A stretch of 64,000 bases of DNA from Epiperipatus broadwayi. Its lineage: Eukaryota > Onychophora > Udeonychophora > Euonychophora > Peripatidae. Location of the stretch: positions 14,458,258-14,522,257 of the forward strand of contig JAQFVV010000013.1 in assembly GCA_028023455.1 (NCBI GenBank), in the 5' to 3' direction. Each line of letters starts with the position of its first letter. The first letter of the stretch is position 1. This document shows, in pieces, positions 45,725 to 58,054 of this stretch. The translations under genes and the position numbers were made by a program. The notes beneath the pieces are model-generated. The model saw only the letters and a list, made by a program, of their open reading frames with translations. It did no database searches and had not been told where the DNA came from.

Positions 45725-48340
45725 ATATTGCCATAAAATTTGCAATCCTTAATATTAGAAGACTAAATCTTAGGCCAAAAGTGCATACATTTATCATATT
45801 TTTAGAAGAATTTTTATTGATGTAGTAGCAATTATCAAAACAAAATTTAGCCATAAATAACAACATAAATATTTCTGAAATGTTATCTGACTATTGATAT
45901 ACCATTGCTTTTTTAAATAATCATCCTGCAAGAGATGTACTATTCTAATAAAGAAAAAATATCAATATCAATAACTATACTTAACAACAAAAACAATTAT
46001 ATCTTGAGTATTTCAAATATTAAAACTTTTGTCTGTGCTATATTATTCATCCCCAAAAGGGAAAAAAATTAGGAAAATAATTAATCAAATACAATACTAA
46101 CAAGCAATAAGTCATATCACATGCATCATAATGTATGATTTAGACTGACAAGAACAATGCTTCCCAAAGAAATTAAATCAATTCCTTATTATCAAATAAT
46201 GTAGATTGTTCATAAATTATGTAAAAAAAAAAAAAACTCATTTATTTTCAAATAGTACTGTTAACATTGACTGATCATATATTTTTGCTTAATTTTTGGC
46301 TAAATCCTAAATTCACTATCATGCATATTTTTCACTAACAATGAATGATAAGGTTGAAGTAAGTTAAACTCCTAATATCATCAAAAAAATTAACGAATGT
46401 TAGGGAAAAAAAATTCTATTTAATTTACTATTGAATACTCAAGATTTTTAAGAAATTATTATTAATGACTTTAATTTAAGCCTGTCAACATATATCAAAT
46501 AAACAAATTTATTAGATTTTTACATTCCAACAATCAATGAAAGATGGTTATGCATTTCCCATTAAACTTTGCAAGGTATTTTATGGAAGAAAAGACTCCT
46601 CTATTAATAACAATGAAAATATTTACATACTGAAAAATCACTATAACAAATTATATGACATTGTTCAAGAAGATATGCAGACACTTAAATTCAGAAATAT
46701 AATTGGGACATCTAATAACCTGGATAAAATATGCCCAGATAAGATCATATTACCCAAGAGACATTCACCCACTAAAAACAAGATGGTAACATTCTAGTTG
46801 GAAATCAGATCAGTCATACAATTTAGCAATATTTCAAACATCTATACCATATTAATAGTCCATAATCATGGATTGATTCCCAGATTTACTTCAATCTGCT
46901 CTGATTTTCATTGAAAATATGCTTGAACAATTAGACAAACTAAACTTGCAATAGCATTAAGATTTTCAAATAGTATATCTCATCTATACAAATTCTTGAA
47001 GCATTTGATAAGTTTATTGAACTCATTAACTAGTGGATATGTGTACATGCTAAAATGTTTGCAAGACTATTCTATTGATAGACAAACTCCAGTGCTTTTT
47101 AACAAACGACTTCCTGCCCATCTTTGGAAGGCAGTCATCATGCAATATTGGTATAAAATGGCCTATGACATGCAATCACAGTAAAGATTGATTTTAAAAA
47201 TACTTTTGATTTTGTTAACTTCAATTATTTAACTAAATAGATATATAGTATTATAGCGAAAATCCAACATTCATATGTGGACTAATAAATTCCATAAAAA
47301 ATATAGCAGCAGCAACAAAAGCTTCATAAGACTTTCACCAATATTCAAGATTACAAAAGGCATTATCCGAGGATTCCCTCTTTCTTCTATTTTGTTATCT
47401 GCATTAATTAATTTTTGACAGGTCAGTGGTCTTACTGCTAGAGTGTTTGACCCACATCCAAGAAGAAAAATAGATATTTACCTACGTTAATAATGTGATA
47501 ACTATCACAGAAATTTTCAATATTTCTTTTATTGAAAAATGCTTAAAAAAATGTTCAAGAATAATTGGATCAATTGGATCAGGAGACAAATTTTCAGCTT
47601 AGCAAATATTAACAGAAAGAATAATTTCAATGACAAAACTAATCTAATATTTAATAAATTAATCACTAATAAATTCTAGATTAAATTATTAACTTTCAAT
47701 CGATTAAAAGAAACCTGAGAATAAAAATTAAAATGGTTAATTCTATTCTCAAAAGTACCTTGGCATATTATGCACCTTGGAATGGTAAAACTAATATAAC
47801 AATAGCACATATTAATAAATATATTTATTATACAATACTCTAAGAATGCTATAATGAACTGATTAGTGAAGTTACGAAATGGCCCTCTATTTGATATCAA
47901 CTTTCCTAATTGTCAGCCATCTGATATGATAAAATTTGCAAAAATATTGCATTATTGATACATACATTAGCCTATTTAGAGAACAGACGAACAAGACACA
48001 ACATAATTCAAATATCTATCAATGATGATTCATCCCAAAATTCAATCATGCTGCCAATTTGAAATCCATTCTTTCATAATAAGTATTAAAAAATGTTATT
48101 GGACAAATCATTGATTCATACATACAAGGATCAAAATTTCTGTATGGTATTTCTACTTACATTTCTCAACAAGATTCATACAGTCCTTTTACACAACTCA
48201 TAAATTATGTGGATTAGATGAAGAAACTTTGCTACACATTATTGATTATTGTCCCTTTTTTGATAATTTAAGATTAAATTCAATCTTTGACCAAGTTTTT
48301 TGATGGATGACAAAAAGACAATAAGAACTAGATATATCAT
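45725..48340 (+). mobile_element. Ancient L1/Tx1-like LINE remnant
   Basis: Many stops, but recognisable landmarks in order on the plus strand. An endonuclease start 'IKFAILNIRRLNLRPKVHTF' near 45735 is comparable to the start of ORF2 in the 6-kb LINE. RT motif B 'FKITKGIIRGFPLSSILLSA' lies near 47350-47410 and motif C reads 'FTYVNNVITI' near 47478. The C-terminal Cys/His motif 'CGLDEETLLHIIDYC' is at 48208-48252. The spacing is about that of ORF2 in the element at 22.8-28.9 kb, so this is an older relative. The catalytic Asp pair reads NN. Confidence 0.7.
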
Positions 48341-50560
48341 CATTTCTGAGGTGTATATGGCTCGTAAGATGTAAGGTAATTTTCCAAAACAAAAATTAAT
48401 ACTCTGTTCAACAGTTCCATAAATACTATAGGCAGCAGTATTAGAGACTTGAAATACCAAAAAAAATAATAATTAAGATTTATAATGTGGCCACAGGGAT
48501 TATTTGATTAATGGATTCATTATGACTTATATAAAATGCAGGTTCACAATTGCAACATCATCAACGAAGACCTGTCTTTTATGTAGTAATACATTTAATA
48601 ACTTATTTTGAGGTCATAAATGAAGAATAATAATTAGCAAAATTTAAAAAATGTCCTTTCTAAATGTAAGATATTCAGTTTTGATTTTAAATACAGTATA
48701 AAACTTTTTTTTTTTTACTTTATATATATAAATTATTGTACATAATAAAAGAAACTAATTTTTAAAATAATTGTATTTCTTTTATGTTAGGAATACTCTG
48801 GTCTATTTTGTATATTTGATGGAATCCATATACGAAATTAACCCAATTTCTATTTTTACCCCCATATACAGATTTAATTTCTGCTGTAGAAAAAGTTTCA
48901 TTAAGTCCTAATAATATTCTCTAGATACAGGATTTTCTATATTTTCCATCTACAATATTTGTTTTGAATCTAATATTATCTATTAATAATAATGCACTCA
49001 AATATTCCAGACTACTTTTTAAAAAAGATGTTCATGATATAAAATATTTACATTTATAATGAATGGAATGAATTGATAGGATGAAAAGTTAATTGGAAAA
49101 GGCATTAGCAAATTTTAATTGATATTACTTAATCTAAATTTTATTTAGAGTAGCCTGTATATATATTAATAAAGGCTATATTTTTTTACAAAGAAGTCAA
49201 ACAGCATTAAGGCTAAATATGAATCATATAATCAAATACATTAAAAAATGATAATATCACATAAATTTTTAAAAAAAAATATATATGAATGTGTTATTTA
49301 ATAATAACTTGTTACAAATGCACTTCTAAGATCAAAACAAGACAGAATCTAGATCACATGATTCATTTGTTTGTTCACATATTTCGAATTCTCTATCTTC
49401 ACTTTACATTATAACCTGGTCTAGAATAAGGTGAAGATGAAGAGAACTGCTCTTGGAAACCTCAGAGTAGGCAGATAAGTAAATAATGTGATATTTTTGA
49501 TATTAATCTTCCTACCTAAAAAGTAAGAAGAGATCTACAGTTGTCATAAAATTAACATCTCTAAAATATATATATCAGATCTATATAACTATGCAAGTAA
49601 TGGTTTCAAAATTTTAGTTCTGCCTTAATTTCAGGATATTAACTTGAATAATACAAAAAAATAAAAGATGACTATTAAATGCTTAAGTGCATTAGTTTCA
49701 GCTTTCACTTTCTAAGAGAAAAACCAGAAAACTATCTGTAAAAGAATAAGTACTGCAATATACCACAAGAGTCATGTGCCCAGCACGAGATAAACAAAAA
49801 TTGGGAATTATTTTGATTTATACATCAATCTTACCATTTTTTGCACTTTATATATGTTGAGAATTATTTTCCCAAGTCTAAATAAGTAAAGTTTATGGTA
49901 AGTAGAGGAATTCTTATAGATAATAAACTTTATTAATGAGCTTTTCCCACGTCAAAATGTAATTATATTAAGTCAAAGATATTAATGAACTATTATTATA
50001 ACCCAGAAGAATCTTTACTCTTTAAATTAACAAACAAAAATTCATTTCAAATAAAGGAATTCCAATCAGATCAGTATTCCAAAATAGTCTCAGTACTTTA
50101 TGAGAAATTTCTAGGAAAGTGAAATGTCTTATACAATAGAAAAATTATTTTAAAAGTCAAACAGAAAAATATAATCTGTACTACGGCATGCATAAGTATT
50201 ATTTACTTATTATAATATATATTAAGTATATTTTTTGAATGAAAACCTCCCAAAGCATCATACATAAATAATGCTGTAAATTTATATTACATATTGATGA
50301 AGAAGTTAGTCTTTCAAAGTTTGTTACAAATGAACGAGATTCTGCCCCAGGAATATTAATTTGAGCCAAATACATCCACGACAAATGGAAATTTCATTTA
50401 CATAGTTATTGTCTAAATTTGTTTTCCAAAAAACAATTTTGGTGCATAAACAAAAACAATTCACTCTTATCCGTTTAGTGTGAAAACACAAAAACAATTC
50501 TTATTCGCTTAGTGTTAAAACATTACTACATACTGCACTCAGAGAATTTATGCATACATA
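48341..50560. other. Intron or intergenic DNA, nothing recognised
   Basis: AT-rich unassigned DNA. The minus-strand frames at 48239-48460 and 50199-50384 carry no family signature; the first overlaps the tail of the LINE remnant. Confidence 0.5.
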
Positions 50561-51043
50561 TACACCTGAGTCTCGTTTTATGCAGTAGATAGGTTCCTCA
50601 GAAAACGCACACAAAAAAAATCGCACAAAAATAGACTTAACTTACCTTGAAAAACAGAGGATAGGTACTGTAATTTTCCAAAAATCGCATAAAAGCAAAG
50701 CAACAACGTAAAATTACTTTAAAATTCGCATTAAAAAAAAAAAGGAAATAAAATATGACTAATAAAAAATTTCAAATTTGAAAAAAATTGATAGAAGACA
50801 AACTTTTTTTACTTTTTTTATTAACTACAGTATTTAATTTTATTCAAAACAACATATTTTTATGCGTAATTTACATTTTTTTCATACATGTACGGTATTT
50901 TAATCATTATCGCTATTTGAGACAGATTCGTCATGTGATGATGTGATATGATGTACTGTAGCTTCTCCTTAAACAAAGTCAAGAATCTCTTAGCAATTAT
51001 GCCTAGAGAAACCTGTTAGCTACTTTATTTTACATTCCCCAGT

Positions 51044-51355
51044 CTAAGTTTTCCCATATTCTGCTCCATCCCATTTCCACAACATAAATTTTGTCAACTC
51101 TATGGACTTTATATCTAAATCCCAATAGATTGCTCTTATAGTGGATTCGCCCAAACTAAAACATTTTCCAATCACTGTTGATCCTTCCCATTTCACTAAG
51201 CGATCTAAAATTGAAATTTCTGTTTCTTTCTTGAGTGTTTTTTCCTCTCCATTAGGATAAACTAAAAGTTTAAAATAAAAATAAGAACTTAGACTTATGA
51301 TAATAAAAAGACATCTACTCACCGCTGTTGGGCAAAATTTAATTAAAACTAACAA
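51044..51355 (-). pseudogene. pogo/Tigger transposase HTH fragment
   Basis: A 103-codon frame whose middle reads EKTLKKETEISILDRLVKWE then GSTVIGKCFSLGESTIRAIY. This follows the pipsqueak/CENP-B-N helix-turn-helix of Tigger transposases ('K-x-L-T-x-x-x-K-x-x-I-L-x-x-L-E-x-G-E-S ... I-A-x-x-F-x-(V/L)-x-x-S-T-I-R-x-I'). The first 35 residues are hydrophobic junk upstream of it. The DDE catalytic domain is not readable nearby. Confidence 0.65.
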
Positions 51356-51806
51356 AAATTAAATTCTTATTTTTGTCTTTAATTTTTTACTTTTCAATTC
51401 CATTTAAAAATCAAATTTCATTGTTTCACGATCACATTAATTTCAGATCACATTAAGTAATTTTTAAATTATTAATTACAATTAAAAATCAATTTTAATT
51501 TTTAATTGTCAAATTTAATTGTGCCCAATGCTGTTACTCATCTTTTAAAAATAAAATTGCGGACACTAAATGATTAATTGATTACGTACTCTTTTTTTAA
51601 AAAGCAAAAATAGAATGTGATTTAAAATGCAAAAACAACAATATGCATAGTATAGGCATCTATAACATTTGAACAGATTTACATTATAATCTTATAAAAT
51701 TTAATGTGTGTATATAAAATGGGGAAATCCTGATTTTAAGTGAATTCTGAACTTCTTTATTGCATAAAATCTATTACAGTACTATTATAAAGCACTGAAA
51801 ATATTG

Positions 51807-51934
51807 AAATTATTAGATGGAAGTCGAACTCCGATAATGCGCTATTACATTAAATATTACGTGTGAGTGTGCGAAATTTATAATATTTAACGTAATAGCA
51901 CATTATCGGAGCTAGACTTCTGATCTAATAATTT
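51807..51934. repeat. Long hairpin inside the Tigger-like element
   Basis: Arms 51807-51859 and 51881-51934 are reverse complements with few mismatches around a 21-base loop. Both include (A/T)CTCCGATAATG(C/T)GCTATTAC-like text. It could be a nested miniature transposon or an extended internal palindrome of the host element. Confidence 0.85.
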
Positions 51935-52040
51935 TTATAGCGTAAAAGAAAACCGCATACAAAGATATTAAGAAGAAACATGAATCGCATAACTTCAAAA
52001 TTGCATTAAATAAATCTGCATAAAACGAGACCCGGGTGTA

Positions 52041-55000
52041 TAGGCTGGAAATTACACAGCTTATGGCTGATTAGCTTTGGATTAGCATTAAATGATTCTA
52101 AAAATAATAAAAGTATTGCAATAAATTAAATTATTGATACTTAAAAATTTTATATAGATTAAAGTTAAAAATCCAGACATTAATTCAAATTTAAGGAGTG
52201 GCAAACATATTTTAGGTTAATCTATCTCTTTGTTTCTAATTTTTGTTCAAGTATATCTAGACATATATATATAATCAGTGCTCGGTTTATATTAAGATAG
52301 CAAATTTTCACACTTTAATGGACAGGCTTCAATCCACTTCATCCTCAGCAACATTTGAAAATCTGATGATGGTGTATCAGTTATATAAGATAGAGTAGAT
52401 GGCTGAAAGGAGCTAGAAAGTGTTCAAATCCTCTATATTACATCTAGACTCCAGGTATATAAAATATATTTAAAATATTAAAACAAAGTAGTTTCTAAAA
52501 ATTATAAAATTATAAATTAGTCTAAAAGTACGTTAAACACAAAAGGTATTTTGTTGGTAACAATTAGAAGTGGAAATGATATTCATAAAAACTAATTAAA
52601 ATGCTTGTAAACAGATCGATCAATTAACTTCTTGAGATACATATCTGACATATTGTAGTTAAAAACAGACTGTTATTTTGTAAGCCCAGGTCAAAAATAA
52701 AAACATCTGTAATTAACGTATTGGGCAAATAAGCCGCGGATCTCAGCAGAGTTTCTGGAGTTATTTATAGCCAATTGATTAAAGAATTCAAAAGACGAGC
52801 AATGGATCCAAAGTTTACTGATAATCTAACTCTAGAGACTATAAATAGTGCTTATAATTAGATTCAAGATTATTCTATCAATTTGCTATTCGGATTATTC
52901 TTTCATTATTCTGTATTACAGCTGTTGCTCTATTATTCTGGCATATGCTGTAATTATTCTGCTATTCTTAGTCAGAATTTCATAATTATAGTTATTTGTG
53001 TAGTTTGAATCCATGCAGGAATAGAGAAGCTGTCATCTGCTTCGCTCTGTCAAGTGGCAGAACACAAACTGGAAACCCATTGCAGAGTCCAGGAGTATGA
53101 GTCGTCAACTTATGGAGAAATCACCCGAACATCTATCCGCTATATGTTAACATTATATGAATAAAATCCGATGTCCAAAGCTACAGGCAGAAACCAGCCA
53201 TCAAACCAAAAAATAAATACGGCTGAAGCATCCTAATTTAAACCTTTATCCACCATAACTATGGTTCACAGAATAAACTCTGCCAAATATACAAATATCT
53301 GGAGAGACTGAACACGAACTTTTTATGCTAAAATAATAGATATGAACTTTAAACGAATCTCTAGTTAATTATTATTTATCTCCTATCTAGTGAAAATATG
53401 TTAGTAAATAGGTATTTCTTTAATCTGTTTATGAGCATGATGGCAAGAGATTGTTGTGTTGTTTTCTTTATAAATGCCAGAATTTAGTCTGCGATCATTT
53501 AAAATATTAAGTTTATCTAAATCAGTTAGAGTATACTTTAGCAATTTCTGGCCATATTAGTAATGATTTGTGTATCAATTAAACTCGTCATTTCCATTTT
53601 ATTTAAATATAAACAATATGTTAAATCTGCAAATTAATAAATCAAGAATGGAGTTCAATCGTGCTGCATAGACAGGCCTAGCTTGATGTTATATTTATTT
53701 ATATGAATAGGTTTCAGTTTGAACAAACTACGCTTTTGTTTTGAAGAAATATAATTGATAGAAATGACGGCTGTCAACAATTAATTCGGGTTATGCTAAT
53801 TACATATGAAGCTCATTCTTACGTAACCTATTAGTGATAAATGATTATAAAACCATTTGCAGGTTGATAGCCTCTTACTTTCATTATTTGTTTAGTATGG
53901 TGATGTGCAGTAGATAAAAATTTTCTATCAGATTAGCTGCTTTATCTTCATACGTCTTGTTGTAATACGTTTGCGATTGCCAGTCACTCATATATGCTGT
54001 ACAATATACTTTAAGCAGTAGTACATGGTATAAGTTAATTCTTACCGTTTGCATATACTTTATATATGTATTTGTTTTTGTTCATAAACTATTGTAGCAC
54101 AAATATTATTTCCTCTATGTTACAATTATTTTATTATTGTAATTACTTACTAATATCATGGTTAGAAGTTGATCACTAAAGTTAATTAGTTAAATCGTCC
54201 ATAGGTTATTTATCTTTGTTTATAATATTGTATTATCCTCACTTTGCAAGGTCATCTAATCTTAGAATGATGATAATAAGATGTCAAGTAATTAGGGCTC
54301 TATGCAGTGGATTGGGATCTGTGCAAAAACAACTAATGTTCATATTATTCTAAGTATTATCAAATATTAATTGTTTAAAACATTTAAGCTTTATACTACC
54401 TTGTACAATGTCTATCCATAATCTAAATTATTACAATAAGAATAAAATAATAATAATAGGATTTATAAATGTTTATTTCACATAAATGAATTTGTCAAAA
54501 TTAATGTCAATTAAGTAAAATTATGCTATAGAGTGTGTTAATTTCTAATGTATATACATTAATAAATTGTATGTCTCATTATTATGTAAGTAGTATGTCA
54601 TTATTCGCAATCAATAATTTAAGTAAAATAATTAAGAACAGCTTGTTTCTTTATCTGACCTTAGCAAACTAAAAAAAAGAAAAAAATATTTAGTTTGTGA
54701 TGTTGTCGGAATATGAAATGTACATGCAGATTGCCCTCATGTGATTTTCATGTGGGTGGTGCAATTCTGTTAGTCACAAAACTCATCAAAATTTAATTCC
54801 AAAGCCTTTAAATTTACAAATTAGTAAAACAACTGATACTTAATATTAAGTAAATAATAAAAGTAACATAAAATGAAGATAGTGTGAGAATTTAGTATTC
54901 TAGTAGTAAAAGCAAATAAAACAACTAAAAGCAAAAAATAATTTTATCTGTTTTAACTACTAGAATACTAGTAATTTTTATGATAAATTGTTGGAATAAT

Positions 55001-56154
55001 ACGTAAATAGTAAACATGATGAAAAAATAAATATGCAGAAAATAAAAATGTATGAATTATTGTATGGCAATAACAATGGGTTAAAATACTACTCGAGGTC
55101 AGAAAAATAGTAGATTATAAATTAGAGTTTAAAATGAAAAAAATTAAAGATAGGTCAATTTTAAAAATATTTTAAAAACCATGATTTTACATAATGAATA
55201 TTATATGAACAAATTTTAATTATAATTTGGCTTCAGAATATATTAATAAATAGCACTGAGAAATAAATGGATATGCTAGAACTGACATTGATCATAATTT
55301 AAGAATGCCTAAATGAAAGTTAAAATTTATTGGCAAAAGAAAATGTTAATAAAATAAAAAATAATCCAGTAATAAAGTGACAAGACATAAGGAAAAAGTT
55401 TTCAAATTTGTTGGATAAGAAAATATAGGTAAATAACAGAAGAACGTATAATAATAATAAGGGGTTATTGTTTCCACAATTTCACTATCTATTGATTCAA
55501 TTAATTCTAATTTAAATATAAATATATTGTAACAGATACTTGTCATCATCCATTATCATGAAAATCGTAAAATTGTAAGAAAATACATAAAACCCACTCA
55601 CAGTTGCGATTCCTGGTTGAGACAAGAAAAAGAAAGTGTCTACACTAAATCTCTTTTACTTCAACTTGCAATTATTATTGATTCTAATAAAATCACAAAT
55701 ATTTTATAAAATAATTTCTCAGAATTTTTATAATAATAATATGTATAATTTTACTCTTGCTTTTTTTTAACAATTTCCAGATCTTAACTAAGAATAATTT
55801 AATCTATGTGTTAAAATATGGTTAGTAAAATTAAACAAAAAGACTCAATAATAATTTATCTCAGGATTAAATTAATAAATACATGGATATCAAATATGTT
55901 TATTTATTCCCTGATATGATAATATAAAAAGGGTTTTATGTTCACCATCTTATTCAATAATATTTCACATATTACATAGCATTACTACTACAATAAAGTA
56001 TATAATCTAGCAGAATTTTACAAGTAAGATTGTGTTTCAAATATGACGATTAATCTCATGAATATGAAATGAAATGATGCTTTTTTAAGAATAACAAAGA
56101 GAAATATTAAAATTTACAATTATTTTATTGCGTAAAATAAAAATCAATATCAAA
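52041..56154. other. AT-rich DNA with small palindrome only
   Basis: No coding or repeat family was recognised. It includes a somewhat GC-richer stretch (about 52960-53330) and a 15-bp perfect inverted repeat at 54892-54906 and 54956-54970 (TAGTATTCTAGTAGT and its complement). Confidence 0.45.
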
Positions 56155-56927
56155 AACAAATAACATAGGCAAAAATCTTCATATAGTAGTGCCACTCAGT
56201 ACAAGCCAGAGTAATTAATGGATGAGGAAGGTCTGTGCATAAAATCCCTATCTAGTGCCATCCCCAGACTAGTTTCTAGCTTGTGGCTTTCGTCAATGAG
56301 GAGCCTTGAATCTGAGAGCACTGCATCTAGATCTTAGAATCTAATGCAACCCTCCAGCAGCCTCCTTTTATCTTATTAGCCAGCTATAAAGCTTTGAATT
56401 CAAAATAAAAGCACAATAATGTTTTCAAGCTCATTAGCTTGTATAGTGGTATAGATCTCAACTCAGTTCAGCATCCATACTTTTTGGTATCTATAGTTCT
56501 TTAATAACCACAGTCACCAAAAAGTATAAATGCTGAACTGAGTTCAGATCTATACGACTATACAAGCTAATGAGCTTGAATTGAAAACATTATTGTGCTT
56601 TTATTTTGGATTCAAAGCTTTATAGTTAGCTAACAAGATAAAAGATGGCTGCTGGAGGGTTGCATTAGATTCTAAGATCTGAGTGCAGTGCTCTCAGATC
56701 CAAGGCTCCTCTGTGACGAAAGTCACAAGCTAGAAACTAGTCTGGGAATATTAGAAGAGTAGGCACTAGATAGTAATTTTACGCACAAATCTTCCTGCAT
56801 CCATTGATTACTTTGGCTTGCACTGAATGGCGCTACTATATGAAGAGTTTTGCCATTGTGTAAACAGCTTATGTAAGCATAAAAAATGGTGATCATGTGA
56901 TGTTTAGTGGTTTAAGAACAAATAACA
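56155..56927. mobile_element. Foldback repeat F1 with 11-bp target duplication
   Basis: Two arms of about 350 bp in opposite orientation meet near 56512. The left arm (from 56166) is the complement of the right arm (to 56916). Landmarks are TCTAGATCTTAGAATCTAAT/ATTAGATTCTAAGATCTGAG and CTTCATATAGTAG/CTACTATATGAAG. The right end carries the family terminus ATGTGATGTTTAGTGGTTTA; the left arm stops short of it. AACAAATAACA flanks both sides (56155-56165 and 56917-56927). No coding frame was seen. Confidence 0.85.
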
Positions 56928-58054
56928 ATAATAAAAATTATATAATGCATTTAAATAAAATACTAATGTCTATTTCCAAACTAATTCGACCTCACAATTT
57001 GTCAGGTGTTTTATCATACTGTGTTGGGAAGACAATCACATTTATAGGAATAGGTTGGATCAATATTTCATAAAATAATCCTTAATTTAATATTGGAAGA
57101 TAAAGATTATTATAATAGTAAAAGTTAGATCTTATATGGTTTTTAATTGGTTTATTTTACCAACCAATCAATTATTTATAAACCTCATTTACAAATAAGG
57201 GAGAAATTTTTTACTTTTTTAAAATAAGCAAGTATAATTCATTGCTTTGCAGATCAAAATGATAATTTACCACATTGGATTTATTTATTTTTGCTTTAAG
57301 ATCCTTTTCTGTATTCAATTTCAGGCTTTAACTTCCAAAAGGTGCTACTTTAACCAATAAACATCACATGACCATGACCCCTTATGTTTGCTGGGAGTGG
57401 CAATATATATAGTGAGTTTTGCCTGTTTAAAGGTGCTACTTTGTCAACACAAAGTACAAGAAAATCATTAGGCTGTTTTATTGAACACTAGATAACAGCA
57501 AAAATTAATATTAATAAGTATGAGTGATATATAAAATATTCCTTATAGATTTACACATCTACATATGGGTAACTTCACTTAATTTTGAAGCCAAATATTA
57601 ACAAATCATAAGCATTATTTGGCAATATCCATTTAATATAAGTTTAAAAACTACTAATATTTGTACAATCCAATCTTCACATAAATTGTATTTAATCCCA
57701 TTCAATCTTTCACTAATCATAATATCAAATAAAATATTATCTTTTACCTGAGAAAATCTTTATTTACGTTTGACTTAACTAATAAAATAGAAAGTACATC
57801 AAATAATCCATCTGATTCATGGAACTATTCATTTCAATTTTAAAATATTATTGATTCTGGAATAGCGTAAAAATATGAAATTACATTTAGTATGATTATT
57901 AATCCAAGATAATCCAGTTTGAAAAATCACTGATAACTAGGTAGTTCATTATATCCTGTAGTTGTTTGGAGGATCCATAATTTATTAATAGCTTTTAAAA
58001 TATATCTTGATAATCCATTATTCTTTTTTTTTTTGCACAGAGAATCCTTGGTTG
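56928..58054. other. AT-rich DNA with a short F1-terminus insertion
   Basis: Unassigned apart from the small insertion at 57338-57442. Confidence 0.5.
57338..57442. mobile_element. 77-bp F1-end fragment with 14-bp duplication
   Basis: AAAGGTGCTACTTT occurs at 57338-57351 and 57429-57442. Between them lies 77 bp that starts AACCAATAAACATCACATGA, the complement of the F1 family terminus. The fragment then diverges. It looks like a heavily truncated F1 insertion that retains the fixed end. Confidence 0.65.

Larger units (their letters stand above)
50563..52038 (-). mobile_element. pogo/Tigger-like DNA transposon remnant
   Basis: 1476 bp with 23-bp terminal inverted repeats (50563-50585 and 52016-52038, 21 of 23 matching). 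They contain CTCGTTTTATGCAG, close to the CTCGTTTTAT core of Tigger termini. The target duplication is TA (50561-50562 and 52039-52040). A minus-strand frame (51044-51355) keeps an N-terminal helix-turn-helix. Most of the transposase is absent or decayed. A separate 53-bp-arm hairpin lies inside. Confidence 0.8.

Noticed and set aside
50199-50384. Minus-strand NIPGAES frame as the missing TM9SF2 N-terminal exon
   Set aside because: It lacks the FYLPG..P..F.C pattern, a leader peptide and a phase-0 donor.
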